64,000 bases of DNA from Pleomorphomonas sp. NRK KF1 (lineage in GTDB: Bacteria; Pseudomonadota; Alphaproteobacteria; Rhizobiales; Pleomorphomonadaceae), in the NCBI RefSeq assembly GCF_023721755.1, contig NZ_JAMDLH010000003.1, positions 388,629 through 452,628 on the forward strand. The letters are read 5' to 3'. Each line of letters opens with the position of its first letter. The first letter of the stretch is position 1. This document shows, piece by piece, positions 35,236 to 44,506 of this stretch. The notes below the pieces were generated by a model that worked only from the letters and a program-made list of their open reading frames with translations, had not been told where the DNA came from and did no database searches. The position numbers were made by a program, and so were the translations under genes.

Positions 35236-35407
35236 CAGCGCAGGCTCGGCGCCCCCGAACTCGTCAGGCCTGTCCGACGCATGGCGGCAGCGACCAAATC
35301 GCAGGTCGTCGCCAGTTCTAGTTTGTGCTAATGTGCTAATAATAGTGGCGATTACTTAGAAGCGATCCGCCTGGACGACAAGGCGGACGCCGGGAGAAGA
35401 AGGCACC

Positions 35408-36862
35408 ATGCGGGTCGACGAGAACGTCACGACCGGAAGCGACAGCTATTATGCGGCCGCCAAGAAGAACTATCCCGCGTCTGTCAGTGGCCGTTTGAGG
35501 ACCATCAAGTGGTCCGTGCTGATCATCACGCTCGGAATCTACTACTTCCTGCCCTTCATCCGCTGGGACCGTGGCCCCGATGCGCCGGGTCAGGCGGTGC
35601 TGATCGACATGGCCGGACGCAAGGCCTACTTCTTCGGCGTGGAGATCTGGCCGCAGGAGGTCTATTACCTCACCGGCCTTCTCGTACTTGCTTCCGTCGC
35701 CCTTTTCCTCATGAACGCGGTCGCCGGTCGCGTCTGGTGCGGCTATCTCTGCCCGCAGACGGTCTGGACCGATCTCTATTTCGCCGTCGAGCGCTGGTTC
35801 GAGGGCGATCGTCGCGACCGCATTCTGATGGATCGCGCGCCGATGAGCGTCGGCAAGTTCGTGCGCAAGGCCGCAAAGCATATCGTCTGGCTTTTGATCG
35901 CCGTCGGAACCGGCGGCGCCTGGGTGCTCTACTTTGGCGACGCGCCGACGATCATCAGGGACATCTTCACCGGCAATGCCGCATCGATTGTCTATATCTG
36001 GATCGGCATCCTGACCTTCACGACCTACTCGCTCGCCGGTTTCATGCGCGAGCAGGTCTGCCTCTACATGTGCCCCTGGCCGCGCATCCAGGCGGCGCTG
36101 ACCGACGAATGGGCGCTCAACGTCACCTATCGTACCGATCGCGGCGAACCGCGCATGTCGGTGCGAACGGGCGCCAGAGCGAAAGAAGCTGGTGCGAAGG
36201 TTGGCGACTGCATCGACTGCAAGGCCTGCGTACAGGTTTGCCCAACCGGCGTCGATATTCGAGAAGGGCTGCAGCTCGGCTGCATCCAGTGCGGGCTCTG
36301 CATAGATGCTTGCGACACGGTGATGGCCAAGGTCGGGCGTGAGCCGGGCCTGATCGGTTACGATACCGACATGAACATCGCCCGTCGCAGCGAAGGCAAG
36401 CCGCCGATCTTCCGCATCGTGCGGCCGCGCACCGTTCTCTATGCGGCGCTGATCGTCATCATCGGCGGCATCATGACCTACACCTTGGCCAACCGTGCCT
36501 TCCAGGGTGTCAGCGTGTTGCACGACCGCAACCCGCTCTACGTCAACCTGTCCGATGGCGGCACCCGCAACGGTTATACCGTGCGGCTGATCAACAAGCG
36601 GCCTCACGAGCGGCATTTCGCACTGACCGTTTCCGGCTTGCCGGAAGGCTTTACCGTCGAAGCCCAGGGCGTGGCGGCGGCCAGCGGCAAGCCGGTGATC
36701 GAGGTGCCTGCCGACACGACACGCGAGCTGCGCGTGCTGGTCATGGTGCCGGGCGGGGTCTCGCTGCCGGAGTCGACGCCGATCGAGTTCTACATCGTCG
36801 ATACCGACAACGGCGAAAAGGCCTCGACCTCCGACTTCTTCAAGGCTGCGCCGACGAACTGA
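35408..36862 (+). CDS. ccoG: CcoG/FixG, cbb3 oxidase copper-assembly ferredoxin
   Basis: This 484-residue polytopic membrane protein has N-terminal helices, CGYLCPQTVWTDLYF, a two-cluster ferredoxin domain (CIDCKACVQVCP and CIQCGLCIDAC) and a C-terminal IgG-like periplasmic domain. CcoG reduces copper(II) so that CcoI can deliver copper to the oxidase. It is first of ccoGHIS. It starts MRVDENVTTGSDSYY. Confidence 0.95.
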   Translation: MRVDENVTTGSDSYYAAAKKNYPASVSGRLRTIKWSVLIITLGIYYFLPFIRWDRGPDAPGQAVLIDMAGRKAYFFGVEIWPQEVYYLTGLLVLASVALFLMNAVAGRVWCGYLCPQTVWTDLYFAVERWFEGDRRDRILMDRAPMSVGKFVRKAAKHIVWLLIAVGTGGAWVLYFGDAPTIIRDIFTGNAASIVYIWIGILTFTTYSLAGFMREQVCLYMCPWPRIQAALTDEWALNVTYRTDRGEPRMSVRTGARAKEAGAKVGDCIDCKACVQVCPTGVDIREGLQLGCIQCGLCIDACDTVMAKVGREPGLIGYDTDMNIARRSEGKPPIFRIVRPRTVLYAALIVIIGGIMTYTLANRAFQGVSVLHDRNPLYVNLSDGGTRNGYTVRLINKRPHERHFALTVSGLPEGFTVEAQGVAAASGKPVIEVPADTTRELRVLVMVPGGVSLPESTPIEFYIVDTDNGEKASTSDFFKAAPTN

Positions 36863-36942
36863 GCCGGGACGGCCGTAACCCGAGAGGTTGCGAACGGCTG
36901 GCAAAAGGCAGATGCTTGGATATGGCGAGGGAGATCGACCGC

Positions 36943-37452
36943 ATGACCGTTACCACCGAAGAGCCCGACAGCGGCCGTCGTCTGACCGGGCGAGGTGTCC
37001 TCATCTGGCTCCTGGCCTTTTTCGGCATAACCTTCGCGGTGAACGGCGCTTTCATTTACTTCGCGGTTTCGACCTTTCCCGGCGTCGAGGTGGCGTCGAG
37101 CTACAAGGCCGGCCAGGAGTTTGAAGGCGAAATCGCGGCGGGCAAGGCGCAGGCCGATCGCGGCTGGATGGTGGACGCCGCTGTCAGGCCCGTCGGTGAC
37201 GACGCCTCCATCGAAATCCACTTCACCGACAAGGCTGGGGCCGATCTTCATGGGCTCGACGTGCGCGTCCGGCTGACCCACGCCGTCGATCCGAACCACG
37301 ACCATTCGGCCAGCTTGTCCGAAGTGGCGAGCGGCACCTATCGCGCCGTGCTTCAGGGTGTGAAGGCCGGCATGTGGAACCTCACCATCGAGGCTTACAA
37401 GGGTGATGAGCGGCTTTTCCGCAGCCGCAACCAGTTGCGCCTCGTCCGCTGA
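36943..37452 (+). CDS. ccoH: CcoH/FixH assembly protein
   Basis: This 169-residue protein has one N-terminal membrane helix (GVLIWLLAFFGITFAVNGAFIYF) and a periplasmic beta domain of the FixH family (VDAAVRPVGDDASIEIHFTD). It is needed for stable cbb3 oxidase assembly in rhizobia, probably through contact with CcoG and CcoI. The start is set at the ATG at 36943, preceded by GAGGGAG. In-frame TTG (36916) and ATG (36922) are less likely. It lies 14 nt before ccoI. Confidence 0.9.
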   Translation: MTVTTEEPDSGRRLTGRGVLIWLLAFFGITFAVNGAFIYFAVSTFPGVEVASSYKAGQEFEGEIAAGKAQADRGWMVDAAVRPVGDDASIEIHFTDKAGADLHGLDVRVRLTHAVDPNHDHSASLSEVASGTYRAVLQGVKAGMWNLTIEAYKGDERLFRSRNQLRLVR

Positions 37453-37466
37453 CGAAGGGAGACGCC

Positions 37467-39767
37467 GTGAACATAGCGGTGGATGCCGGAAATCTGGAGC
37501 GCGACCCCGAAGGGCGGTCGATAGGGCACGACTGGGACGCCTACACCGTCGCCGATCGTGACGGCGCCCGCCGCATCGAGCTTGCCGTCGACGGCATAAC
37601 CTGCGCCGCCTGCCTGACCGACATCGAGCGAGGTCTTCGTCGCCTGCCGGGCGTGGTCAGTGCCCGGGTCAATGTCGCAAACCGACGTACCTCGGTCGTC
37701 TTCTCGCCCGACAAGCTGACGCCGGACGGCGTGCTGGACCGGATGGCGGCGATCGGTTACCCGGCGCAGCCGTTCGACCCCGCGATTCGGCGCGACAGCC
37801 GCTCGTCCGAGGCACGGGAGCTTCTGAAGTGCATGGGTGTCGCCGGCTTCGGCGCCATGAACGTCATGCTGATGTCGGTGTCTGTCTGGTCCGGCAACGT
37901 CACCGACATCACGCCCGAGACGCGCGACTTCTTCCATTTCATGAGCGCGCTCATCGCCATTCCGACGGTGGGCTACGCCGCGAGGCCGTTCATTCGAAGT
38001 GCCTTTGCCGCCATTCGCCGCCGATCGCTCAACATGGACGTGCCCATCACGCTCGGCGTTTGCCTTGCCATGGGTCTTTCGATTTTCAACACGTTGAACC
38101 ACGCCCTTGAAGCCTATTTCGACAGCGCGCTGATGCTGCTGTTCTTCCTGCTGCTCGGCCGCTTCCTCGACGAGAACATGCGCCGCCGCACGGCGATCGA
38201 GGCGGAAACGCTGGCGACCCTTCGTGCCGACTCGGCGCTGAAACGCGGTGCCGACGGCGAGCTTGTGCGCGTGCCGCTCAGTGCCGTGCATCCCGGCGAC
38301 ATCGTGCTGGTACGGCCGGGCGAGCGGGTTCCGGTCGATGGCGAGATTCTCTCCGGCCAGTCCGACGTCGATCGCAGCCTGGTCACGGGCGAGACGCTCC
38401 CCGTGCCGGTCGCGCCCGGCGACGTCGTCCACGCCGGTACCCTGAACGGCGCCGGTCTCCTGACCGTGGTGGTCACCGCCGCCGTCGAGGGCACGCTGAT
38501 GGCCGAAATCGAGCGGCTGATCGGCGAGGCGCAATCGGCAAAGTCCGGTGCGCTCCGTCTGGCCGACCGCGCCGCGCGCGCCTATGCACCGGTGGTCCAC
38601 CTATCGGCGTTGTTAACGGCCATCGGCTGGCTGGCTGTCGGCTCGGGTTGGCATACCGCGTTGGTCAATGCCATTGCCGTTCTGATCATTACCTGCCCAT
38701 GCGCCTTGGCACTTGCTGTGCCGGCCGTGCAGGTGACCGCCGCGGGTCGGTTTTTCCGTAATGGCATCCTGCTCAACGCCGGCGATGCCATCGAACGCTT
38801 CGCGCGCGTCGACACTGTCGTTTTCGACAAGACGGGAACCCTGACCAGTCCCGAGCCGATGCTGGCCAATCGATCCGTCGTATCCGATGATCTTCTCGAA
38901 CTCGCCGGCCGCCTTGCCCGCTCCAGCCGCCATCCGCTTGCCGAGGCCCTGGCTCGCGCTTCCGGCGCCAGCGGCACCTTCGAAGGCGCCAGCGAGGTGA
39001 CGGGGGAGGGCGTGACAGCCGATCTGGCCGGACGGACCTTGCGGCTCGGTTCGCTTTCCTTCTGTTCAATCGACGACGAGCTGGCAGATCCAGTCCGTTC
39101 GGCTCATCCCGACGCGTCCCTGATCGCCTTTTCCGATGGCGAACGCAAAGCGGTGTTCGCCTTCGCCCAGCGCCTCAAGCCGGACGCCGTCGAGGTTGCG
39201 GCCGCGCTCCGCGCGAGGGGCTGCCGTCTGGTGATCCTGTCGGGCGATCGCGAGGCGGCCGTGTCGGTCGTCACGGCAAGGCTCGGCATTTCCGACTGGG
39301 AGGCCGAGGTCGATCCGGCCGGCAAGATTGCCCGGCTCGACGCGCTGAAGGCCGAGGGGAGACGCGTCTTGATGGTCGGTGACGGCCTCAACGATGCGCC
39401 TTCTCTGGCCGCCGCTCACGTGTCCTTGTCGCCAGTCTCTGCCGCTCACCTTGCTCAGGCGGCCTCCGATGCCGTCTTCCTGGGTGAGCGCCTGAAGCCG
39501 GTGGTCACTGCGCTGGACGTCTCGCGCGCCGCCTACAAGCTGATGAAGCAGAATCTCTGGACGGCGGTCGTCTACAACCTGATCGCCGTGCCGATCGCCG
39601 TTCTGGGCTACGTCACGCCACTGATCGCTGCCGTTGCGATGTCGGGCTCCTCGCTGATCGTGACGCTCAACGCGTTGCGCCTGCGTCGTGTCGCCATGCC
39701 TCCGGCCGTGCGGCCACCAGCGGCGGTGGCCGCCGCCCTCGAAGAAACGACCGGGGGGCGGGCATGA
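37467..39767 (+). CDS. ccoI: CcoI/FixI, copper-transporting P1B-type ATPase
   Basis: This 766-residue P1B ATPase has an N-terminal heavy-metal domain (GITCAAC, C46 and C49), the membrane metal-binding motif TCPCALA, the phosphorylation site DKTGTLT and the hinge GDGLNDAP. It exports copper to the periplasm for cbb3 oxidase assembly. The HP motif of this class is present as SSRHPLAEAL. The start is GTG (37467). It overlaps ccoS by 4 bp (ATGA). Confidence 0.96.
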   Translation: MNIAVDAGNLERDPEGRSIGHDWDAYTVADRDGARRIELAVDGITCAACLTDIERGLRRLPGVVSARVNVANRRTSVVFSPDKLTPDGVLDRMAAIGYPAQPFDPAIRRDSRSSEARELLKCMGVAGFGAMNVMLMSVSVWSGNVTDITPETRDFFHFMSALIAIPTVGYAARPFIRSAFAAIRRRSLNMDVPITLGVCLAMGLSIFNTLNHALEAYFDSALMLLFFLLLGRFLDENMRRRTAIEAETLATLRADSALKRGADGELVRVPLSAVHPGDIVLVRPGERVPVDGEILSGQSDVDRSLVTGETLPVPVAPGDVVHAGTLNGAGLLTVVVTAAVEGTLMAEIERLIGEAQSAKSGALRLADRAARAYAPVVHLSALLTAIGWLAVGSGWHTALVNAIAVLIITCPCALALAVPAVQVTAAGRFFRNGILLNAGDAIERFARVDTVVFDKTGTLTSPEPMLANRSVVSDDLLELAGRLARSSRHPLAEALARASGASGTFEGASEVTGEGVTADLAGRTLRLGSLSFCSIDDELADPVRSAHPDASLIAFSDGERKAVFAFAQRLKPDAVEVAAALRARGCRLVILSGDREAAVSVVTARLGISDWEAEVDPAGKIARLDALKAEGRRVLMVGDGLNDAPSLAAAHVSLSPVSAAHLAQAASDAVFLGERLKPVVTALDVSRAAYKLMKQNLWTAVVYNLIAVPIAVLGYVTPLIAAVAMSGSSLIVTLNALRLRRVAMPPAVRPPAAVAAALEETTGGRA

Positions 39768-39979
39768 GCGTTCTCGTCTTTCTTGTGCCGGCGGCTTTGG
39801 CCCTCGGCCTCCTCGGCCTTGCCGGCTTCATGTGGTCACTGAAGACGGGGCAATATGAGGACCTCGAGGGCGCGGCCTGGCGCATTCTCGAGGACGACGA
39901 CATCGAAGACGCACCCGAACGCGAGCCGGAAGGGGCCCGCGGCCGCGTGCCCGAAGGCGAGCAGCGTCGCAAGGGTTGA
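39764..39979 (+). CDS. ccoS: CcoS, cbb3 oxidase assembly/maturation protein
   Basis: This 71-residue protein has one membrane helix (VFLVPAALALGLLGLAGFMWSL) followed by KTGQYEDLEGAAWRIL, the signature of CcoS/FixS. The rest is a variable acidic tail. It is needed for heme/copper insertion into CcoN. It ends the ccoGHIS operon, 33 nt before a bidirectional hairpin. Confidence 0.94.
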   Translation: MSVLVFLVPAALALGLLGLAGFMWSLKTGQYEDLEGAAWRILEDDDIEDAPEREPEGARGRVPEGEQRRKG

Positions 39980-40004
39980 CCGCCCAACTCGCAGACATAT
40001 CGGC

Positions 40005-40039
40005 AAAAGAAAAACGGGACCGACGCCGTCGATCCCGTT
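40005..40039 (-). terminator. Terminator of hemA (bidirectional hairpin)
   Basis: AACGGGA (40013-40019) and TCCCGTT (40033-40039) enclose the inner stem CGAC-GCC-GTCG. On the minus strand it is followed by TTTTCTTTTGCC, a good U tract for hemA. On the plus strand GGTGTTTT follows and may also end ccoS. Confidence 0.85.
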
Positions 40040-40064
40040 CGGTGTTTTCTGGGGGCGTTCGCTG

Positions 40065-41336
40065 TCAGCCGCCAGCGGCGCTGAAGATCTGCTGGCGCAC
40101 GACGGTCTCGGCCTCCGGCACGCTCGGCTCGGAGAACGGCAGGTTGAGGGTTTCCCACACGTCGACCAGCGCATCGCGCAGGTGGTCGATCACGGCGTCG
40201 TTGTGGAACGGCGTCGGAGTGATCCGGAGGCGCTCGGTGCCGCGCGGCACCGTCGGGTAGTTGATCGGCTGGATATAGATGCCGTGCTTGTCGAGCAGGA
40301 TGTCGGTCGCCTTCTTGCAAAGATCGGCGTTGGCGACCAGCACCGGCACGATATGCGTCACCGACGGCATGACCGGCAGGCCGGCGGCCCTCAGCACTGC
40401 CTTGGTACGGGCGGCCTGACGCTGATGTGCCTCGCGCTCGCTGCGGCTTTCCTTGAGGTGCCGGATCGACGCGGTGGCGGCGGCGCAGAGGCCGGGCGGC
40501 AGGGCCGTCGTGAAGATGAAGCCGGGGGCGTAGGAGCGGACGGCGTCCACCAGCGATTTCTTGCCGGTGATATAGCCGCCCATCACGCCAAAGCCCTTGG
40601 CGAGCGTTCCCTCGATGACGTCGATGCGGTCCATGACGCCTTCACGCTCGCAGATGCCGGCGCCACGATCGCCATACATGCCCACGGCATGCACTTCATC
40701 GATGTAGGTGAAGGCGTTGTACTTGTCGGCAAGGTCGGCGATCTTCTCGATCGGGGCGATATCGCCATCCATCGAATAGACGCTTTCGAAGACGATCAGC
40801 TTGGCGCGATCCGGGCCGGCAGCGATCAGCAGCTCCTCGAGATGGTCGAGATCGTTGTGTCGCCAGATCTGCTTGGAGACGCCGGACGACCGCACGCCGT
40901 GGATCATCGATGCGTGATTGAGAGCATCGGATAGGATCAGGCAGTTGGGCAGGAGCTTGGCGATGGTCGAGATCGCAGCCTCGTTCGACACATAGCCCGA
41001 CGTGAAGACCAGGGCGGCCTCCTTGCCGTGCAGGTCGGCGAGCTCGTTCTCGAGCTGGACCAGGGGATGGTTGGTCCCGGAAATATTGCGAGTGCCGCCG
41101 GCACCGGCGCCCATCGCCTCGGCTGCGGCCGTCATGGCGCCGATCACCTTGGGATGTTGGCCCATGCCGAGATAGTCGTTGGAACACCACACGGTGATCT
41201 CGCGCGTGCCGCCGCCCTGATGCCAGAGAGCGGTGGGGAACCGTCCGGCCATCCGCTCCAGTTCCGCGAACACGCGATAGCGCTTCTCGTCCTGCAGCGC
41301 CTGGACGGCACTCTCGAACACGGCATCATAGTTCAT
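40065..41336 (-). CDS. hemA: 5-aminolevulinate synthase
   Basis: This 423-residue PLP enzyme condenses glycine with succinyl-CoA to start heme synthesis by the C4 pathway, the alphaproteobacterial route. The start is [14 protein letters not shown], preceded by GGAGGGA. The active site lies in [13 protein letters not shown], where the lysine binds PLP, and [15 protein letters not shown] follows the family. A perfect FixK box 127 nt upstream links its expression to low oxygen, together with hemN and cco. The in-frame ATG at 41402 would add 22 residues without homology-like sequence. Confidence 0.96.
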   Translation of the reverse strand: MNYDAVFESAVQALQDEKRYRVFAELERMAGRFPTALWHQGGGTREITVWCSNDYLGMGQHPKVIGAMTAAAEAMGAGAGGTRNISGTNHPLVQLENELADLHGKEAALVFTSGYVSNEAAISTIAKLLPNCLILSDALNHASMIHGVRSSGVSKQIWRHNDLDHLEELLIAAGPDRAKLIVFESVYSMDGDIAPIEKIADLADKYNAFTYIDEVHAVGMYGDRGAGICEREGVMDRIDVIEGTLAKGFGVMGGYITGKKSLVDAVRSYAPGFIFTTALPPGLCAAATASIRHLKESRSEREAHQRQAARTKAVLRAAGLPVMPSVTHIVPVLVANADLCKKATDILLDKHGIYIQPINYPTVPRGTERLRITPTPFHNDAVIDHLRDALVDVWETLNLPFSEPSVPEAETVVRQQIFSAAGG

Positions 41337-41434
41337 GATCGATCCAATCCCTCCGACGCCCGGCGGACTGAGCGTCTTTCCGTAAACGGATCGCCCTGCC
41401 ATGGCCGACGGTCCGTCGTCTTTCCACCTACGAT

Positions 41435-41476
41435 AACCTACGCATGTTGCCGCGAGACGCCTTTGATCACGATCAA
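41435..41476 (-). promoter_or_regulatory. FNR/FixK-dependent promoter of hemA
   Basis: TTGATCACGATCAA (41463-41476) is a perfect consensus FNR box. On the minus strand TAGGTT (41440-41435) starts 29.5 bp from its centre, the same hexamer and spacing as before ccoN, placing the box at -41.5. A further TTGATCAA lies at 41489-41497. The rest of 41477-41772 has no gene. It holds a small GC hairpin at 41705-41719 before the next start. Confidence 0.8.
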
Positions 41477-41772
41477 ATCATACGCTGTCTTGATCAAAGG
41501 GTCGGCGAAAAGACGGTGGGAGCTTCCCGATGTCCTTGCGTGGTCACAGTTTTTTGAACGGGTCCAGAAACCCGACGCATCTGTCTGAAACTAAAGCACG
41601 GCATCGGTGAAGTCTCAAGCGGTTTCGTCATCGCCGAGCCAGGAAAGGGTCGGCCGAGGCGAAGTTGCCGGTCCTGTTGGCCTTTGGTCGATGCCCTCGG
41701 CCCACCGCCGCTACGGCGGCAACGCCTAACCGCTTTTTCACCTTTGGCTGATAGGGAGGTAGGCGAAGGAGT

Positions 41773-42273
41773 ATGCCGGTGCAGCTTGATCTGTCATCCC
41801 TGACCTTCCTGGTCGTGGAAGATAGCGCCTACATGCGCACGATCCTCAGGACGATGCTGCAAGGCTTCGGCGCGCGCCGCATCGTGGAAGCCGAAGACGG
41901 CGCTTCCGGCCTGGAGGCGATGGATCGCGCCAATCCGGATATCCTGATCCTCGACTGGGTGATGCCTATCCTCGATGGCGCCGACATGGTGCGGATGATC
42001 CGCGTACCGTCCAATCCCTTCGCCTATATTCCCATCATCATGGTCACCGGACACACCGAGCGCAGCCGGATCATCGAGGCGCGCCGACTCGGCATCCATG
42101 AGTTGCTGTGCAAGCCGATTTCGGCCAAATCGCTCTATCAGCGCATCCAATCGGTGGTGCTGGCGCCGCGCGATTTCGTAAAGACGCCGACCTACTTCGG
42201 GCCGGCGCCCCGCGAGATTCGCAATCGCCAGAATATCTGGCAGGCCAAGCCGGGCGAGAAGGCGGCATCCTGA
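41773..42273 (+). CDS. CheY-like response regulator without output domain
   Basis: This 166-residue protein has a receiver domain with D61 (LILDWVMPILDG) and a lysine in ELLCKPIS, plus a polar 35-residue tail (DFVKTPTYFGPAPREIRNRQ). The tail matches a group of alphaproteobacterial receivers of unknown role. Regulated targets are unknown. No kinase or chemotaxis operon is adjacent, though a chemoreceptor lies 3 kb downstream. Confidence 0.85.
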   Translation: MPVQLDLSSLTFLVVEDSAYMRTILRTMLQGFGARRIVEAEDGASGLEAMDRANPDILILDWVMPILDGADMVRMIRVPSNPFAYIPIIMVTGHTERSRIIEARRLGIHELLCKPISAKSLYQRIQSVVLAPRDFVKTPTYFGPAPREIRNRQNIWQAKPGEKAAS

Positions 42274-42389
42274 TGCCGCTTTGGCTCTCGCGCCGTGAAA
42301 CTCTTTTGCCTACTCCGCGTTAAGGGACTGATGACGGTTCGTTTCGCTACACCGTTCGATCGGCCGGCCAGTCCTTCTGGAGAGACGAT

Positions 42390-42722
42390 ATGGTGCGCAT
42401 CCCCGGAAAAACCGCTTTCCTGCCACTGATCATCGCCATGGCTCTGGGGCTCCTGTCCCCCGCCGGCGCCGTCGAGGCCCCCTCCGTCGTGCCCGCCGCC
42501 CCACCCGCCTGCCTGGTCGGCCTCGGTCCGGGGGATGGTTCCCCGGCCTGGTCCCTGCTCGATGTGACGCCGAGCCGCAGCGTCGATCTCGATCTTGCCG
42601 ATGGCGCCGGGCTCACGGTCGCCTGCGGCACGTTCGCGGCGCCGAAGAGCGGGCCGGCTGCCGGGATCGGTCCCGCCGGTACCGCCGATCCGTCCGCCAA
42701 GGGGGACTTCGGCTCGCTCTGA
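42390..42722 (+). CDS. Small exported protein of unknown function
   Basis: This 110-residue protein has a signal peptide (FLPLIIAMALGLLSPAGAVEA). The mature part is Pro/Ala/Gly-rich with two cysteines. GAGAGA precedes the start. I do not recognise a domain, and the low-complexity composition makes the call uncertain. It is convergent with the deacetylase gene, with 15 nt between the stops. Confidence 0.5.
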   Translation: MVRIPGKTAFLPLIIAMALGLLSPAGAVEAPSVVPAAPPACLVGLGPGDGSPAWSLLDVTPSRSVDLDLADGAGLTVACGTFAAPKSGPAAGIGPAGTADPSAKGDFGSL

Positions 42723-42737
42723 TCGAGTTGGAGGGCT

Positions 42738-43442
42738 TCAGCCAGTCGGCGGACGGAAGGCGAGGTCGAGTCGTTCGAAACGCACCCCTCTCGCCAGAAG
42801 GGCCTTGATGCCCTCGACGACACCGGCACCGGCCGGCCGCTCCGGATGATTGATGTGGGCGATGACGACGTCACCCGGCTTCGCCATTCGAATGCGCTTA
42901 CTCACGGCGGCCGCCGGCAGCGAGGCGCCGACATCGGCGTTTAGCGAGTAGCCGGCGATGCGGTAACCGAGTTGGCCGATCAATTTTACCGCGTCGCGAC
43001 TGTAGCGGGCCGAGGCGTCACGATACCAGATGGGACTCCGTCCGAAGGCGGCTGTCACGGCCGCCGCGCCTCCCGTCACCTCCTGCGAGACGGCCGAAAG
43101 CGATCCCGCCGTCGGCAGGCCGAAGACGGTCGGTCGATCGGTGATGGCCGGCACGTGGTTTTCACCATGGTTTTCGATTTCGAACAGATCGGCATGCGCC
43201 AGAAGCCGCGCCGTGGCCGACGCGTTTCGCTTCAGCCATCGATGCGTGACGAAGATGGTGGCGGGGACCCGGTCGGCGATCAGCTCGTCCAGGATGCGCT
43301 CGTCAACGGCGCCCGAACAGGCGTCGAAAGTGAGTGCCACGGCATGATTGCCAGCCGGAAGCGTCAGGCGTGGCTCGATGTCTCCGGCAATGGCTGGAGA
43401 GGCAAGCAAGGCGAGGAGTGAAACGACAAAACGCAATCGCAT
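42738..43442 (-). CDS. Polysaccharide deacetylase (NodB-homology) family protein
   Basis: This 234-residue protein has a signal peptide (MRLRFVVSLLALLASPAIA) and a NodB-like domain: the catalytic motif reads TFDACSG in place of TFDDG, and HGENHVP provides histidines. The substitution at the second Asp occurs in a subfamily of secreted deacetylases, so activity is plausible but not certain. It may act on cell-wall or exopolysaccharide sugars. The start is at the ATG where the signal peptide begins. Confidence 0.82.
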   Translation of the reverse strand: MRLRFVVSLLALLASPAIAGDIEPRLTLPAGNHAVALTFDACSGAVDERILDELIADRVPATIFVTHRWLKRNASATARLLAHADLFEIENHGENHVPAITDRPTVFGLPTAGSLSAVSQEVTGGAAAVTAAFGRSPIWYRDASARYSRDAVKLIGQLGYRIAGYSLNADVGASLPAAAVSKRIRMAKPGDVVIAHINHPERPAGAGVVEGIKALLARGVRFERLDLAFRPPTG

Positions 43443-43566
43443 TGCTCGGCCCCAGACATTGGACGGCGGGTCGATGCGCCGCCGGAATGTCGAAATCAAG
43501 GCTGCCGTCATGCCGCCCAAATTCTGGAATCAAGACTCCGGAATTATTCCCACCGGAACTGCCCTG

Positions 43567-43926
43567 ATGTCCTTCATCCCGCCGGCATTGCTCCCTGTCG
43601 TTCTGCTCGTCGCCTCCAATCTGTTCATGACCTTCGCCTGGTACGGCCACCTCAAGTACCCGAACAAGCCGCTTTGGGCCGTCATCCTGATTTCCTGGAC
43701 GATCGCCCTCGTCGAGTATTGCCTTGCGGTCCCGGCAAACCGCTACGGCTTCCGCGTCTATTCGGCGGCCGAGCTCAAAACCATGCAGGAGGTGATCACG
43801 CTTGCCATCTTCATGGTCTTCTCGGCCGTCTACCTGAAGCAGCCGGTCACGCTCAACCATATCGTCGGCTTCGCATTCATCGGTCTCGGTGCATTTTTCA
43901 TCTTCAAGGGACCGATTCGCCTCTAG
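43567..43926 (+). CDS. DMT-family (DUF486) membrane protein
   Basis: This 119-residue protein has four membrane helices (PALLPVVLLVASNLFMTFAW, WAVILISWTIALVEY, VITLAIFMVFSAVYL, HIVGFAFIGLGAFFIF) of the small DUF486/DMT family, whose substrate is unknown. Its stop codon TAG is the TAG of the CTAGAG start of repeat copy 2, so the gene terminates inside the repeat. Confidence 0.85.
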   Translation: MSFIPPALLPVVLLVASNLFMTFAWYGHLKYPNKPLWAVILISWTIALVEYCLAVPANRYGFRVYSAAELKTMQEVITLAIFMVFSAVYLKQPVTLNHIVGFAFIGLGAFFIFKGPIRL

Positions 43927-44029
43927 AGCCACCCCAGCAAAAGTGGGAACCGGTTTTGCGTCCGGAGTTGCTTCAAAAACAAAGAGCTAGAGCCTGTTGG
44001 CGAACCAGAGTTCGCCGGACGGGCTCTAG
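43923..44029. repeat. 107-bp palindromic intergenic repeat, copy 2
   Basis: This copy starts at CTAGAG (43923) and ends at CTCTAG (44029). It shares CAAAAGTGGGAACCGGTTTT and GCGTCCGGA with copy 1 at 35129-35235, and has the same length. It fills exactly the space between two convergent genes: the left gene's stop is inside it and the right gene's stop starts at 44030. Its second hairpin has different arm bases from copy 1 but still pairs, with G-U pairs. Confidence 0.88.
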
Positions 44030-44506
44030 TCAGCTCTCGCTGCTCTTGGCCGAAGCATTGGCGACGATCACCGGATTGCCCGGGGCAAGCGTCAGCGCTT
44101 CTGCGAACAGAAGCTTGGCTGCCGCGTGGTTGCCTCGGTGCCACTGTGACCAGCCCATGTTGTTCACCACTTCGCCGCGCCGGCCGGCGATGGCGATCAC
44201 TTGCGCGTAGGCCTTGTCGGCGACCTCGAACCGCCCGAGGCGATCGGAAGCGGCGGCGAAGCCGAGCCACGCTTCCGGATCGAGCGGATCCTTGGCGAGG
44301 GCTGCTCGGAACGTGCGTTCGGCGCCGGCGAAATCACTCTGTCGAAAAGCAGCCTTGGCGCGGTTTCGCAAAGTCGCCTGTTGGCTTGCGAACTGCGAAT
44401 ACTCGGGGCCATCGTCGATAAGCCCATCCTCGAAGGCTGTACTGCATGCACTGAGTGGCAGGGCTAGCAAAAGAGCGAACGCAGGCAGGAAGAAAAGTCG
44501 GTCCAT
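44030..44506 (-). CDS. TPR lipoprotein, TadD-like candidate
   Basis: This 158-residue protein has a lipoprotein signal (FALLLALPLSAC, lipobox LSAC) and about three TPR units (AKAAFRQSDFAGAERTFRAA, AWLGFAAASDRLGRFEVADKAY, NNMGWSQWHRGNHAAAKLLF). Tad pilus systems use a TPR lipoprotein, TadD, for pilus assembly, and the Tad locus begins 1.9 kb to the right. That role is inferred from location and type. The start is the ATG at 44506, where the signal peptide begins. Confidence 0.75.
   Translation of the reverse strand: MDRLFFLPAFALLLALPLSACSTAFEDGLIDDGPEYSQFASQQATLRNRAKAAFRQSDFAGAERTFRAALAKDPLDPEAWLGFAAASDRLGRFEVADKAYAQVIAIAGRRGEVVNNMGWSQWHRGNHAAAKLLFAEALTLAPGNPVIVANASAKSSES

Noticed and set aside
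35236..35407. Possible FixK box before ccoG
   Set aside because: No TTGA(T/C)-N4-(A/G)TCAA palindrome is present. ccoGHIS may be read from ccoN or from a promoter I cannot define.
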